Positions 39,801-52,344 of a DNA stretch of 64,000 nucleotides are shown in pieces. Below the pieces are notes generated by a model that was not told the DNA's origin, searched no databases, and saw only the letters and a program-made list of their open reading frames with translations. Position 1 is the first letter of the stretch; the number at the start of each line of letters is the position of its first letter. The translations under genes and the position numbers were made by a program. This stretch comes from Eretmocerus hayati. Its lineage: Eukaryota > Arthropoda > Insecta > Hymenoptera > Aphelinidae. Where the stretch lies: positions 149,842,522 through 149,906,521 of the forward strand of contig CM056741.1 of NCBI GenBank assembly GCA_029851415.1. The letters are read 5' to 3'.

Positions 39801-42800
39801 AGTTACGAGAAGAATGTGAGGAAATCTGTTGAGGTTCTTAGCAAACCATCGGGCTGCTCGTGTTGGTGGATGTCCGTCTCAATCGCAGCTATATAGAAGT
39901 CGAGTTCAAGATCGCGTGGAGGCGTTTTCTGAGTCAAATTTGGATCCGAAGACTTCTCATCGCCTGATGACGGAACTCTAAATTTAACCGTGAGACTCTT
40001 GAATCTTTTTGCTAAAAAAACGGGTCCGTTGAAGGCACTGTGGAATTCCTTTCGGTGAGAATGTTTGACTCGTACAGAGGCACGCGCAAAAAAGCTCTCG
40101 AAATACTACCGGATCCGTTTGACGGTTGCACTTGTACCGTCTAGAACACATGTGTGTATCTATGAAGTAAATTTCTATTGTATAGCACCTGTTTGATTGG
40201 TATGAGAATCTGATACAGTACTCAATCATACGTAAAATTATCACCCTCGCCTTGATGGTACGCCAAGCAAAGAAAATGATTGAAACGTTAAGAGCCACGC
40301 GATGCAATATTCGAACAAATGGGTACTTTGCCCGTTATTGGCTATCACATTTAGACCTCTAATACGTGTGCCATGGTCAATATCACCAAGCGGACAAATA
40401 TAGATAGGTATATGTAGTTAAATGTGACGGTTGGGGAATCACCGGATACCACGTGTCATTCATTCGAAGCATCGGCGTGACTTGGGAAATATTCGTTCGA
40501 CAGTTGTCGCGACGGCTAAATATGGACGCAAGGAGGCTATTTTTTCATCGCATGAACAAATCATTTGGAAAAGTCTGTTCATATAGCCAACTTTTGTACA
40601 CATGCGTCAGAATCATAATTTTGTCCAAAAAAGAACATCGGTCGTATTTTTAGTCATGAAATTATTGACCTTTGTTATCAAAATACTTCACATCCCACGC
40701 AAAAAGACTCGATAAAATATTTTTGACTAAATCAATAATGGTGCTAGCAGTGTCCAAATATTTGGTAATATTGACGGGAAACCACGTTACTTATCGCATT
40801 TCCTCAATCCACCAATTGAGCAAAGACTGCAATGTTGGAACTGCGTGCAAAATTTCGTATGCAACGCTCGGCTCATGGTGTAGTAAGTATCCACTTTGCG
40901 AGGATAATTCTTTTGGGAGCGTGCGTCGTTGTGTCAAAACTCCTCTTGGTACTTATTGCTTCTCCCCTCAGGGTTTGCAGACGTTAGACAATGTAATTGG
41001 ATTACGGCAGTGATGAACGAAACAAGCGTGTTTCATCAGCGAAAACCGAATGGCGTTATAATGCTGTTTGCCGAGCGCCATCATGATGTAAGGCCACCAC
41101 GGCATTCTTATCAATGTTTTGTAAATGCCTGATGTAAGCTCTATGCCTTTCTCATATACATATTCTTCGAAGTGTTCTTGAAAGTCTTCAAATGAGCTTT
41201 GCTAAAGCGCGGGATATTTGAAAATTGACGCAATTGATTGGTTCATCATCGAGATTCACGAGACTACCTACTAAAAAATCAGCAGCCTGACTTCGGCATC
41301 ACTTCAATTTGCTCGAGGTTAACTTTGTAATATCTAGATTTTCTCCACGATCGTTCCTTACAGATGTTAGATCGAAAGTTCTATCGATGAGTATATTATC
41401 TCGTGTTGTAGCACCGTCATCATCATCATAATCATTATCGTGATCGTGAGGGATGATATTGCAAAATCGTTGCGTCGATCCGGAATAGGCGTTTAGATCT
41501 TGAGAAGGGAGGAGGTTCGATGCCCTCGACAAGATTACCTTCTACAATGATCTTCCTCGGCTTCATGTATACGCGGGGGAGAGCTATGTATTCGAGCTTG
41601 CGAAAGAACTGCGGCGGTGGAATAGAGAGGAAAAAACGTTTTTACTCTGTGACGAGTGGAATATTTTTTAACGTCCCGCGTGTGAATGATGATAACGATG
41701 ATTTGAACGAGTGAGTAGCGGGGGGGGGGCTATAACGGTTGCGACAATTTAAATAGATTGGAATTTGATTGAAGGCTGGAAGGTACATATTGTTGTAAGG
41801 AAATATTTGTTTAAGACGAGTTTGAAACCCTTGGAAATTACTGATGGGATTCCAAGTTTATCTCTGTCCAACAGTGACGATTTCTGAAAATTCGAACGTT
41901 TCAAAGATACAACGGTCAATCAACCAAAAAAATTGTACATACGCGCCACTCGATAACGACTTTGAATGATTATTGGAATGAATTCGAGGTCAAATCCCAT
42001 TACCTGTCTGGATGAATCATCGTTTTAATCGATTCAATCGCGGCAATACCTCGCGTATACACACTTGAAATCGCAGTTAGAAATTTCGTAACACCTTAAG
42101 GTGCTTATAAATCGATACAATACGGTCGTCGTGAGATCGTCAGACCTCGATACAAAAGTTTGGTGTCGTTACCCCATGGACTGATGTTTTAAAGAAAGTC
42201 CTTTCTCCAGAAAGCCGGATCATCGTCGAATGTATGTATCACTTGTATAATCCCGGTCATCACCCGTTATACACCGATGATGGTGCGGGTCTCTCGCTCG
42301 AGTTTCGAAATCCCGGACGTTTTTTTTGGACCACACGAGTGTAGGGTTCTTTGAACCCGGGCTTTGCACTTGCGTCCTCTTCTGATGTCTACATAGATAT
42401 TGTACATGTATTTGGGTTGTATTTGGTGGTGTATGGATTCGTATCGGAGCTTGAGAACGGTGAAAGTTCGCAAAGAAAGCGGCTGCAGAGTGTTTCGGGG
42501 GCCAATGACATATCTGCTCTTTACCCTCGTCGTTTGATCTCATTTTATTCGAAAGCGATGCATCTTAAAATTGCTGTTTCTCTAAACAATATTATTGTCT
42601 ATAAAATGAATTTGTGTCATTGTGACGAAAACTTGGCTTAGAGGCTACATTTCGATTCAGGAAGTTCTGTCAAATCGTATTGTGATGTACTTTTTCTTTA
42701 TGCATGGCTTTCTGATGAAACATTTGAGGGATCGCCATGTGATGTGTCTCTTTTCATACTCAGGCGTTTATCTTTCACTTTTATCAATCTTGACTCAATA

Positions 42801-45800
42801 TAAGCGTCAATGACGAGACCTTTTCGGAACGAAACTTTAGAATTTCTGCCGAAGTATTGCTGCATGCTGTGTATAGGACATACACACGGTGCTGGTTAGC
42901 CAACTACAGATACTACTTATGCCTAGGCTTCAAGAGCTGATGTAGAAAGAGAGAGATGAGATTGATAAGTATTTGGACACCTGTTGAGTGTGAGTTGCGA
43001 CATCTGCGAGATCGATTTCTTTTGAGCAAGCTTGGTTTGAGAAATCGGCGAAATCTTGGTGGATTGGAATTGAAAGAATTGTTCGAAAAAAGAATTTGAG
43101 AGGGATGACTTTTTGAAATCATTATAATTTTCCGTTGGCTACTTTGTTTGACCGAGTGAATTTAAGATATCTGTGAAACACGTTACATTCATCACTCGTT
43201 GCCTCATCTTAAGTTCATCGATTTGAGTAATTAGCGATTCTTGTCTTCCGAATGAATTGTTTTACTATTGAATGGAAAAAAATAATTTGCAAACATTGTA
43301 GCAATTGAAAAAAAACCATAGATTTTGAATTCTTCCACCTCTATACAAATCAATTTTCATGCCCACATTTTGGATGATTCTATAAATTTTCCATGTACCC
43401 GAATTACTTTTTGAAAATTTTCAAATTCCTGTCATACACCATATGCAAGATTATCCCCTCGTAATCCACGTCAAAGCTGCGTTACTCAACCACGTTTATA
43501 TCATAATGCATTGCGGGCTCGACTGCACAAGCTTGATTGTTTCACATACCGGCATGCTCATAATTCTTACATTTCAAAGTATTACAGCAATAATACATCA
43601 TATCGGTTCTGCATCGGACAAAGATATAAGCCCATTCTTGGCGTGCCGTTGTAGTACATACGGCTTCTCGGTACTTTGACCTTTTGCTCAATCATCGGGT
43701 AGTATACAATATGCCCATAGTACACACTACAATGGCTTCAAATAAAGAAAAAAAGAAGGGGGGGGGCAATGGATTGTGAAAAAATATATTTCATGATTTA
43801 TACAAAGCCCCCAGAACGATTAATTCGCGTGTCTCAATTAAATATCGATTACCCGCAAGTCGCTCCCATTGTTCGATTTCAAAACGTCTTATACAGTATG
43901 TACACTTTGCTTCGAAAGATTTTGCTGCTGCTGCTGCACAGACACGAGAGAGAGCAAACAATGTTTCATAATCCCTTTGATTCATTACCATGCAAGCCCT
44001 CGACTCCCTCGTCGCAACAAGCGAGGCAAATATCTTCTCATAGAGCGAAATTCGAGGCGAAATTCCACGCAATAAAGGGTAAGAGGCCCGCTAAGAGATT
44101 GTTGCTCTTTACCAACCTTGCGCATATTTCATGTATGTGTGTCTGTTTGTATCTTGGAGAAAGGAGAAAAGCTCAATTCACTTGTCTCGACGCCCACGTC
44201 ACGTATCTCGGGGAAAAACTTGGCGGAAGAAAGCGAAAACGTGATGTTGAGCAATTTGGCATTTCGCACTTGGCTTATCAGACTTTCTGTATATGAATTC
44301 ATCTGATTGCAGAGCGAATCACTAAACAATGTGTGATAAATTATTTTATTTTTCTTGCTTTTGTTCGGCAATCAATTATCAACGCGATCGATTTTTATCA
44401 TGGCTGGTGAGATGTGAGATTTGAGATATTTCATGTGGGTCCAATCACCTTCTCGCTTTGCACGCACTGATTAATTCCGTGGTTTTTGCACGATTTCGAT
44501 CGCGAGATGATGGAAATCGAATAAGAGAAACGAGCCAAGAAATAAATATCTCTGGTATGACAAAATAATTTATCCTTCGCGCCTCTGGAGAGCTGGTCCA
44601 AGGTGAGATGAGCGCCTGTGCAGATCTCGCAACGCTTTGCGCTCAGCAACAGCTAGAATTATATACGGAGCCCTTGAAAAATAATCATTTATGGGGTTTT
44701 TGCGATACATCGTCGTGTAATAGCTTGTAGGTCATTCAGTGATGTTTCGGACATGATCGCGTGCGCCATGTGTATAGTATAAAGTATAGATATTTCGTGG
44801 CCTTTGTCCTACATTTTACACACCGGCAGGTCGCTCGCCCTTGTGCTACTTTTTCGATTCCCTGGCATGGCCTTTTTTGTATCTTTTGCCCGGGTGTTTC
44901 GTCGACGCGGATTACGCGATAAGAGTAAAATACTCAGATACACCTTTTTAATCCAGCCCGGAAATAATACGTGAGCGTTTATTTTATACATCGCCCGTGT
45001 CTATCTTATGGTACGTGATATGCGTGTATGAATGCCAGGTGTTTTATCGTATACCGACAAAATTAAAGATTAGTTTTAATTGCAGCCGACTAGTGATTTT
45101 GAGTTGATTGTGTTTGATAAGAGTATTAGGATTATAAGTTTGTCGAGAACGATCTTGAAAAATGTTGACTTTGTATGAATTTTCTGATGTGTGTACATAG
45201 ACTGTCGTTCCGTGCTGTGAATGCCAAATGTATGATAAAATATGCATGAATGTGTGGCGCTAGACTTCGATGAGGTAATCCTTGTGCAAACATTTCTCTT
45301 CATTCTGGAATTCTTATCTTTCTTTTTTCTTTTTTTCATTCAAGGATTCCTCGGTTCACGGGCAGTTGATTCTTTACAAGTGTATCGCGTCCCGATATCG
45401 ATAAGAAATTCAACTTTTTTCAGAGATAATTCAGCGAATTGAATAAAATGAAGTCCGCGCAATTCGCTGAGAGTATTTCCGCATTGATTAACTTGGTCAC
45501 GCATGTTTTCATCAAAAAAATCATAGATCAATCCTGTCTTTGACTTGCATCATTCATTTTTAATTCACAACTGTCTCATTTTGAATTCAAATGAAGTATG
45601 TATGTACAGTAAGTTAACGTCTCGTTCGAATATCGAATAATCAAATGCTCCCAGACACATATTTCTGAGTATGTTGACCTCGTGGGTATCACTTTGAGAT
45701 CTCAAAAATATTGTCTGAGTAACTATGAGAAAAATTGTGAAACAAGCCGTCGTTACTGACGCAAGATAGTTACAAGAAACATTGAATAACGATGCCCGAT

Positions 45801-47621
45801 AACGTAATCGCGCCCCGCGACGACGAAAAATACCACTTCAGTAGTAGACCATACTTTTCGAATCAAACTCGTTTCAAACATCGTCTAATCGGCCTCGGGG
45901 CAGGGGTCTCTATCCAGACTTACACCTCGGGCGTTGATAGAAAATCTTGCCCAGGGCGCAAAATTTGCCATTTCTACACTACTTATTACCCAAGAATCGC
46001 CCACCACATACACGTGCCATATAACTCCCTCTCTTATATACCTAATACTCCCGAGACTTCCGCGATAGAAAGAGAAAAAAATGAATGTTGGCGAATAGAG
46101 CTTGCAATAGAAGTGCATAAGAGCTGTGTCACGTTGCGTATGTTATGCGGTTTCGCGACGACTACATAGACGAGATTTCTCTATTTTGACATTTCGCCAC
46201 CGTGAAGTGGGTAATACAGTCCAAGCTATTTTGGCAATAGAGCCACGATTATATATGCGACGAGGAGCTGATGATGAGTAAAACACGAATTGTTGCCTAA
46301 ATCTAGTCAAGTTAATCCTACACGATAGCGTCGCCGTCACGCGCCAATTGCGACACGCCGGATGATACCCTGGCCCCGAGTATTCTGATGGCTATTTTTG
46401 TGTGGACGATTCGATAAAGAAACGAGTGTACGTGATGTGTGAAACGAGGTCTTTGTTTCAAACGATAAATGGATGACCAGTTTGTGAACGAATTCGGGGA
46501 TTTTCACGAGTTTCTGGTAGATATTAGCGTACGTGAAGCTTTATCTTTTGGAAAAGATTACGAGCATGCGATTACGCAGGGGCTTGCACAAATCGGAGGG
46601 AAACACGTGTTTTCACATTTCCTGAAATTCAAATGCGTCGAGGTTGACAAAATCTGATTGGCGAGACGATATCACATTATGGAAATCGACTGATGCGTAG
46701 ACCAACTGCAAATAGAGAATAATTGTGTTCAAACATTAAGATATAAAAATCTTCAATAGAATTGATGGCAGGTTTCTGTAAACTTCCTTCTAACCCCAAA
46801 TCAGAACGATTTTTTTATAATGTGTTTTACGTAGTCAAAGATACTTTATCGTCAAACTTTTATTGTGAACTCAATTTCCCCCACTTCCGAGTTACATTCA
46901 TCTCCACGTTATTCTGTGTCGATTCACTTTTTGAGAAAATTCTGAAAGTTTATTAAAAATTTCAAACATACCAATGGCTTTAACTCTACAAAATCTTGAA
47001 TTCCATCCAATTATACAATATCTATAACTGATTAATTTTCATGATTTCAGGACGAAGCTGCGACTGGAGAGCCTGGAGGATGCAGTCCTGGTCGGCGAGT
47101 CAGACGATCGTCTCTCGGATCGTCGAGGTTGCCCAGCCTACGTTGCACCGGAAGTTCTACGTTCCGGTCGGGCCTACTCCGGCAAAGCCGCCGACATGTG
47201 GTCACTCGGAGTACTCCTCTACACAATGCTTGTCGGGCGGTACCCATTCAACGATGCCGAGCACGCCTCTCTCTTCGCAAAAATCTCCAGGGGTCATTTC
47301 GCTGTCCCGGATGCCCTGAGTCCTCGAGCCCGGTGCCTTGTGCGAGCCTTGCTTCGAAAGGAACCCAGTGAGCGCCCTCTAGCGGATGATGTTCTGAGGC
47401 ATCCTTGGCTGAGCAAACCACTCAGACAGCAGACTTACCCAAATGCCAGCCTTATGCCTTCTACTCCAGCGGGCAGCAGTCCAGCCGGAAGTGGAAGTTC
47501 TAATGGTTCTGGTGGTCATCATCAAGGTGGCCAACAGTCAGGATGTCATCAAGCGAGAAGTCAACCGATTGTCACTCCTGATCAGATGGTACCAGAGATC
47601 TCAATTGGTGGGCAAGATTGA
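21998..47621 (+). CDS. trbl: Tribbles pseudokinase; three coding exons
   Basis: The coding sequence joins 21998-22606, 35834-36135 and 47051-47621, giving 493 residues. Tribbles proteins are pseudokinase scaffolds that bring substrates to the COP1 ubiquitin ligase. In Drosophila, Tribbles lowers String/Cdc25 and C/EBP (Slbo) and restrains Akt signalling. Visible landmarks are a Gln/His-rich N terminus (about residues 13-145), then DRFLLVG opening the kinase fold and the VAIK-type lysine at the end of exon 1 (VAK, residue 203). The tribbles-specific loop LRDLKLRKF is at about 289-297, SLE (311-313) replaces DFG, and APE is at about 336-338. [18 protein letters not shown] and HPWL follow, and the COP1 motif DQMVPE is at about 481-486. 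The SLE change removes the metal-binding Asp, as in the family. The start at 21998 is the first ATG in frame after the acceptor. Introns of 13.2 and 10.9 kb are large for this gene. Confidence 0.93.
24776..24830. repeat. (CT)n microsatellite
   Basis: An uninterrupted CT dinucleotide run of about 55 bases inside trbl intron 1. GA/CT arrays can bind GAGA-type factors in insects, which is only a possibility here. Confidence 0.95.
26080..26200. mobile_element. Diverged MITE-like element, copy 2
   Basis: This aligns by eye with the right three quarters of the element at 2545-2695. CGCTTGTCC matches CGCGTGTCT, ATTTTCGTCTTATGGG matches ATTTTGGCCTCATGGG, and the ends CGCAGCGAACGTGTTGA and CGCGGCGAACGTGTTGA agree. 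The left terminus is not recognisable, so the copy is truncated or decayed. Confidence 0.5.
35381..35407. repeat. Short (GCA)n/(GTA)n trinucleotide run
   Basis: GTAGTA followed by seven or so GCA units, in trbl intron 1 about 430 bases before exon 2. Confidence 0.85.
35834..36135 (+). CDS. trbl: trbl coding exon 2: N-lobe to catalytic loop
   Basis: This 302-base exon enters in phase 0 after TTTCCAG and leaves two bases (AG) of an Arg codon before the donor GTGAGC. It encodes the helix C region ([10 protein letters not shown]), the hinge ([18 protein letters not shown]) and the catalytic-loop segment [18 protein letters not shown]. The HRD His is replaced by Leu, while Asp and Lys of the loop are kept, which is usual in this family. 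Confidence 0.92.
38588..38712. repeat. TCGA-rich cluster
   Basis: Eleven TCGA tetramers fall in about 125 bases, in contexts such as TTTCGATA and CTCGAATG. This looks like a degenerate short-period repeat. No function is assigned. Confidence 0.5.
46469..46657 (+). CDS. Possible small open frame inside trbl intron 2
   Basis: The frame encodes 62 residues starting [15 protein letters not shown], with the context ATAAATGG around the start, which is good for insects. Its composition is protein-like (mixed acidic and hydrophobic) with no low complexity. I do not recognise a family. It lies about 390 bases before trbl exon 3 on the same strand, and could be a chance frame or an unrecognised nested or alternative exon. 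Confidence 0.15.
   Translation: MDDQFVNEFGDFHEFLVDISVREALSFGKDYEHAITQGLAQIGGKHVFSHFLKFKCVEVDKI
47051..47621 (+). CDS. trbl: trbl coding exon 3: SLE segment, C-lobe and COP1 motif
   Basis: The exon enters after ATGATTTCAG; its first base G completes AGG (Arg). It encodes [11 protein letters not shown], with SLE in place of [13 protein letters not shown] and the αF to αI C-lobe follow ([21 protein letters not shown], split here as DMWSLGVLL and GRYPFND), then HPWLSKPL. The tail is Ser/Gly/Gln-rich and ends with [13 protein letters not shown] before TGA at 47619. The other strand and other frames show open stretches that are shadows. Confidence 0.93.
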
Positions 47622-48870
47622 TCTAATATCAGGATTGCATCAAGTCGAAGAAGACGATCAAGACGATGATCGGAGTGATGAAACGAACAAGTGATCGGAC
47701 GCTCTCTTAGCTTTACTCTGTGAGTGCGGCTGATAGTTGGCAAAACAAAAATCATTGTGATCTGTGCATCGAGCGTAAGCCGCTACGTTCACACGTTGAC
47801 AGTTGTAAATAATATACAAATTAGTGTTTTTAAGCTGCGAAGTACGATTTTATTAAAGGGTATGTCGACTGACTGCGATGACTGAGTGAGAGAGATCGAG
47901 CTATGAATGCATTTATCCACCGATTTTTATACATTATCAATCTGGTGTGCAGTAAGACGGATGAAATTGGCTACTTTCCATACACTGATTGCTCGACTTT
48001 GTTGAAAAATTTCTGTAAAGTATAAGAAATATTTTATAATTTTACGTCCTGCACATGAGGCAGCTTCAGTGGTTTTTTTTGGCACTGCAGTCGAGTCAGT
48101 TGTATCAACAAGTCTTTCTGAGTCAGATTGTAAAATGTGAGAGTAGCGCCGACGAGCTTTTTATCCGATAAACATGACGAGCCGATTATGGTTAATTTAA
48201 GGCATTTAAATAGAGTCTCATGGCTTGTAATTTTCTAAAAAAATTTTCGAAAAACTCTTTTTATTGAGCCATTTAACCAGTTTCAGCTATCACTGGCCTA
48301 TCTATAGACACTTTTCCAACATCTCCTGAAGCTCGATGTAATTAAGATTAACATTTTCGATCAATTAAATAATCTTTCAGTCAGAATCGATGAGCAGATT
48401 TATGCCTGATACTTTCAGACATTTTAATATTTTTGATGGAAACTTGTAAAACTTGCTTCGTGCAATTTCTCGTCTCACAGTGGCATCTGCCTCTGATGTA
48501 TGAACAATTTAATGACCAAAAACCCGCATCGTCGAATTTTTGAAAACCACGCCATCTGTGAAGAATTTTTATGATCACAAATGTTGAAAAAAAACTCGAT
48601 TGCACATCGATTTTGCAATAGTCATCAGAACTTTTCAACATCGTAAGAAACATATCGTGAAGAGGTAAACCAGTCAATAAGAAAAATGCATCCATGTCTG
48701 CCAAGTTCCTCTCCTTAGTCTTCACTTGTTTTTACTTATACCTTGCATCATATCAAAGTATTGCCATGAAAGAGCGAAGACATATTGATTGATTACACGA
48801 TGCAGTTTTACAGTTCCACTTAGTCAATTAGAATTGTAGGAATCTGTACAATAAATTCCTATTTTGTACA
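47622..48870 (+). other. trbl: Probable trbl 3' UTR
   Basis: There is no open frame of note after the stop. An AATAAA at 48850-48855 is followed by a T/G-rich stretch (TTTTGTACATGTGTG), giving a 3' UTR of about 1.25 kb. Earlier variant signals exist, so the true end may be nearer. Confidence 0.4.
48850..48855 (+). terminator. Candidate poly(A) signal of trbl
   Basis: Canonical AATAAA with a downstream TG-rich element, about 1.23 kb after the stop codon. Confidence 0.4.
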
Positions 48871-51129
48871 TGTGTGAATGTATTTTAGAATTGTGACGTT
48901 TCTAAGCTGCGTGTAAAATGAATCTTCGATGAATCTGAAAAGTTTCGTCGTTATAATGTGGAAATCTATTTACAGTTGGTATATTGTAAACTGACAAATT
49001 CAACTATGCCATTGATTATGACGAAAAAATTGTGCTTGTATTATAGCATACCGCTTCATGATTGGTAGTTTAACATTCAACAATTTTCAAAGATCTACTC
49101 CTTGCCTCTGATTAATGTCAATCAATTATCAAGCGATATCATGGAAATATTTGACGATCGAGTATGTGAACATATTCAATGTCATTTGCGTAGATAATTG
49201 TTGCATGTAGTATGCAAGTAGTCTGGAAAATTGTAACTATCAAAGAGCACGCATTAAAGGGTCCTATAGAATCAAGTCTTCGATGTGCGCTGAACCTGTT
49301 CTAAGGTGCCAACACTGAAATGAGTTATTCTATTGTGAATTGTACATATGTAGTTCATACGATTTTAAATATACGGAGTAGGATAATGTAGAATAGTTGA
49401 AGATGGCTGTAAATAACGTGAAAAATACAAAACCATTTCTGGATTTAATAATATCAGTATTGTATTTTGTGCTGCCCGTCTTCCTATTACGAGCATTCAT
49501 ATTATGATGAAAAATACTTCCACCGAGCATTCAACTGTTTGCTCAGAGTTTGACCTTACAGGGTCTAATAGAAATGAAGATTTCATCCAAATTATGTGCT
49601 TTGAACCATACTTTAACTGTAAATTCACTCAAACCATATTTTGTAAAGTCTTGAACTGACGTATAGAGCCTTTAACATCAACACTGCCGTGTCTGCGCGC
49701 TTACATCAATGGAAGAACTCTTTCTTCATCCACAAAGTCTGAAAAAAGAACGTGAGATTTTAAGAGAATGTTTTATGAGACTGTCTGAGGAGTACTAATG
49801 TTTATGTATGAACTTCGCTTCTATTTGTCTGTTTTTGTATTTAAAGCAGAACTGAAACGTTTCACTTCATTTTTTCGTCAAAGCATTTGATCAAAATGAT
49901 ACTCAATTATTCATATCTATGAGAATGAACATGAAAATGGTGCCAGCACGACATAGCGTTAAGAACTCCCAGATGAATTCAAAATAATCTGCTCAAGTTG
50001 CTATTTTCGTATTTTCTGTGGAATTTTCGAAAAATGTTTAGGTGAACAGACATACTTAATTGCCTCATCAATTTGTTGGATATTAATTTTCATTTTCTTT
50101 TACCTTCGAGCCTTTACGGCCCAACTGAGTCATTTTATTCTTCATCATCTTGTGGATGATAGATCGCCCTAATATTGAGTTCATGTTTCGTATTCACCAC
50201 CAGGTGTTTATCCACATTCAGAACAATTTTTAAGTCACTGTGGATCAATGTTTCTACTTTTTTGAAAGAGAAAGTCTTGTACTTGTGTCAAGCTGTTGAT
50301 GTTGCTCAAAATATTTTTTGCAATCACCACTGAGATTCGATATTTATTTCTCTATGGTAGTATTATTTTCGCGCCTCACAAGATTTTTTTATTAGAAAAG
50401 ATATTCTGCAAAGGTCGTTCAGGAGTAAGTTCACGTTCTCAATTTCTCTGCTGTATAACTTTGAAAGCATTTGTGCATAACACGTATGGACGATACTTAT
50501 GTCGCGTTGACATATAACAAACTCTGTGATAGATGTTCAAATTTTGGCGAATCAAAACAATCTCTCCTGTGCACATATTTTGATCATGGGTAACACTACC
50601 ACAAACGGTACCGCTATTTTTCAAGAGTTATTTTTCTTGTTGGGCTCGTTGTAAGGAGTCGTCAAATTAAATTCTGGGTATATTGAATTTTGGAACTCCG
50701 CGTTGAATCACTTCATCAGATCAGAAACCCACATTTCCACTAATTTTGGACTATCCAGACCATTGACCTTTATTCTTCATTCATGCTTTCCAAATGAATC
50801 ATAAAATGATTCATCTTCTCTATATTGCTCAATTTGATGATGACTGAGATCGATATCTAAGAAATTGAGAAGTAGATCGGTTCCAATACTTTGCATGAAG
50901 TTCAAGAGGGAGTTTACAATTAATCATTTTCTGTGAGATATAAGACAGAGATAACCTTAATGTTATAGAAAACAGATAGAGATTTTCCGTCAGTGAGATA
51001 TTATTGGAGTGTCTTATGAGTCAGGGACAATAATAATAATGTGTTGAGGGAGTTTCCATTAATTTTTAGTTGTTAGCAGCTCCGAACATTCTGATAACAC
51101 TGGACAACATCATTTTGGATCTAGAATGT
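48871..51129. other. Gene-free stretch downstream of trbl
   Basis: AT-rich sequence with short open frames only (under about 75 codons). I see no repeat or gene that I can support. Confidence 0.45.
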
Positions 51130-51149
51130 CCACCTGGGGAGAATATGAT

Positions 51150-51482
51150 TTCCTTATGTATTCGTCGACGTAGAAATCGAACCTGTGCTTAGTTTTGGCC
51201 CTGCGTATTTTTTTGAGATCGCAAAAAACTGATTTTCCCAAGAACCCTTTTTGGGGATTTTATTCCCAATTTTCAAAGTTGATGGTTATTTAGCCAGGGA
51301 GTACCATGTGTTTAATATGCATATCGAGATATGTTCTCCCACGTATTTTGGCCCGCTGAACACGATCTCGGTGGTTGAAAAGTACCCAGTCGTATTTATG
51401 AAGAGGTATTCCCAAATTCGCTCACCTGGTTATTGGGGGAAAGAGCCCGATATGTATCGATGCTACAAATTCTTTCTCTAAA
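51150..51482. repeat. Diverged direct repeat, copy A
   Basis: Matches 52020-52344 in the same orientation, with shared blocks such as GTCGACGTA, CAATTTTCAAAGT, AGCCAGGGAGTACCAT and GTATTTTGGCCCGCTGAACACG. Both copies end in a plus-strand frame reading CYKFFL and stop. Several indels separate them. It may be an old transposon or duplicated gene fragment. Confidence 0.65.
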
Positions 51483-51522
51483 CACTTGTTTTTGCAATAA
51501 TTTTTTATGTGTTGAAAACACC

Positions 51523-51779
51523 AGGGGAAAAATGTCCTTTCGTACGGCGTGAAATATAGTTTTCCGACACAACCGTCTAAATCAGGTTCCGTATTTATTT
51601 CGAGCAGCCATATCAGGATTTTTTGCGAGGAGCAAAAAACCCTTTTCTCAGATATTTTTTGACCTAGGTAAATATCCTGATGAGGTATTACAAAACTGAC
51701 CAGAGGACCGTGTTCAGACGGTTGTTTCGCGTCGGAAAACCATACTCAAATACCCCGTGCGAGGGGCAATTTTCCTCCT
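51523..51779. mobile_element. Inverted-repeat (MITE-like) element
   Basis: The left arm (about 51523-51578, including GTTTTCCGAC and AACCGTCT) matches the reverse complement of the right arm (about 51716-51779, including AGACGGTTGTTTCG and GTCGGAAAAC) with a few differences. A second short inverted match (ATATCAGGAT / ATATCCTGAT) lies inside. It sits between the two copies of the direct repeat. It has no coding capacity. Confidence 0.5.
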
Positions 51780-52019
51780 TTTGATTCCAATACAGCAACA
51801 AGAACAGCAAAAACAGGTTCGTCGCATCAAATCACACTTTTTCCGGATACTGGACAATTTTTACCTCAAAGCGAACAAAATGCAACCTCAAATGTTCAAA
51901 TTTGTCCATAGCCTGTTTCCCGTTTTAGGACTTTTTGAAAATCATCCCTGAACCTACCTAGGTGAAAATCATATATATTTTTAGTATATTATCTTGAGAA
52001 CTTTTTAGCTGGTGACGAT

Positions 52020-52344
52020 TTTATTATGTAATTGTCGACGTATAGAATTCGAATCCGTGCTTTGTTGTCTTGCCCCTGCGTATTTATATGAAATTTTAAA
52101 ACTGATTTTCCTAAGAGCACACTGTTTTTGGGACTTTTTTTCAATTTTCAAAGTCGAGCCAGGGAGTACCATTTGTTCAAAATGCATATCAAAATATGTT
52201 CCCCCGCGTATTTTGGCCCGCTGAACACGGTGGTTAAAAAGTGCCAGGACGTATATGGGAAGAAATATTCCCAAATTTGCCCACCTGGTTATGTATTGGG
52301 GGAAAAGCCTGATATGTTTCGATGCTACAAATTTTTCCTCTAAA
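52020..52344. repeat. Diverged direct repeat, copy B
   Basis: Second copy of the repeat at 51150-51482, about 870 bases away. In the frame ending CYKFFL, the indels near the 3' end of the pair keep or restore frame (a 6-base gap; a 4-base insertion offset by a 1-base deletion). Upstream differences do not. This hints at past coding selection on the 3' half only. Confidence 0.65.

Larger units (their letters stand above)
36136..47050 (+). other. trbl intron 2 (10.9 kb)
   Basis: The donor is GTGAGC at 36136 and the acceptor is TTCATGATTTCAG ending at 47050. I see no conserved gene inside. Items of doubtful status are a TCGA-rich cluster (38588-38712), a Cys-rich open frame (40672-41013) and a 62-codon open frame with a good initiation context (46469-46657). 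Confidence 0.7.

Noticed and set aside
43769..44296. 175-codon plus-strand frame in trbl intron 2
   Set aside because: No recognisable motif, no splice support, and overlapping open frames on both strands; typical of chance.
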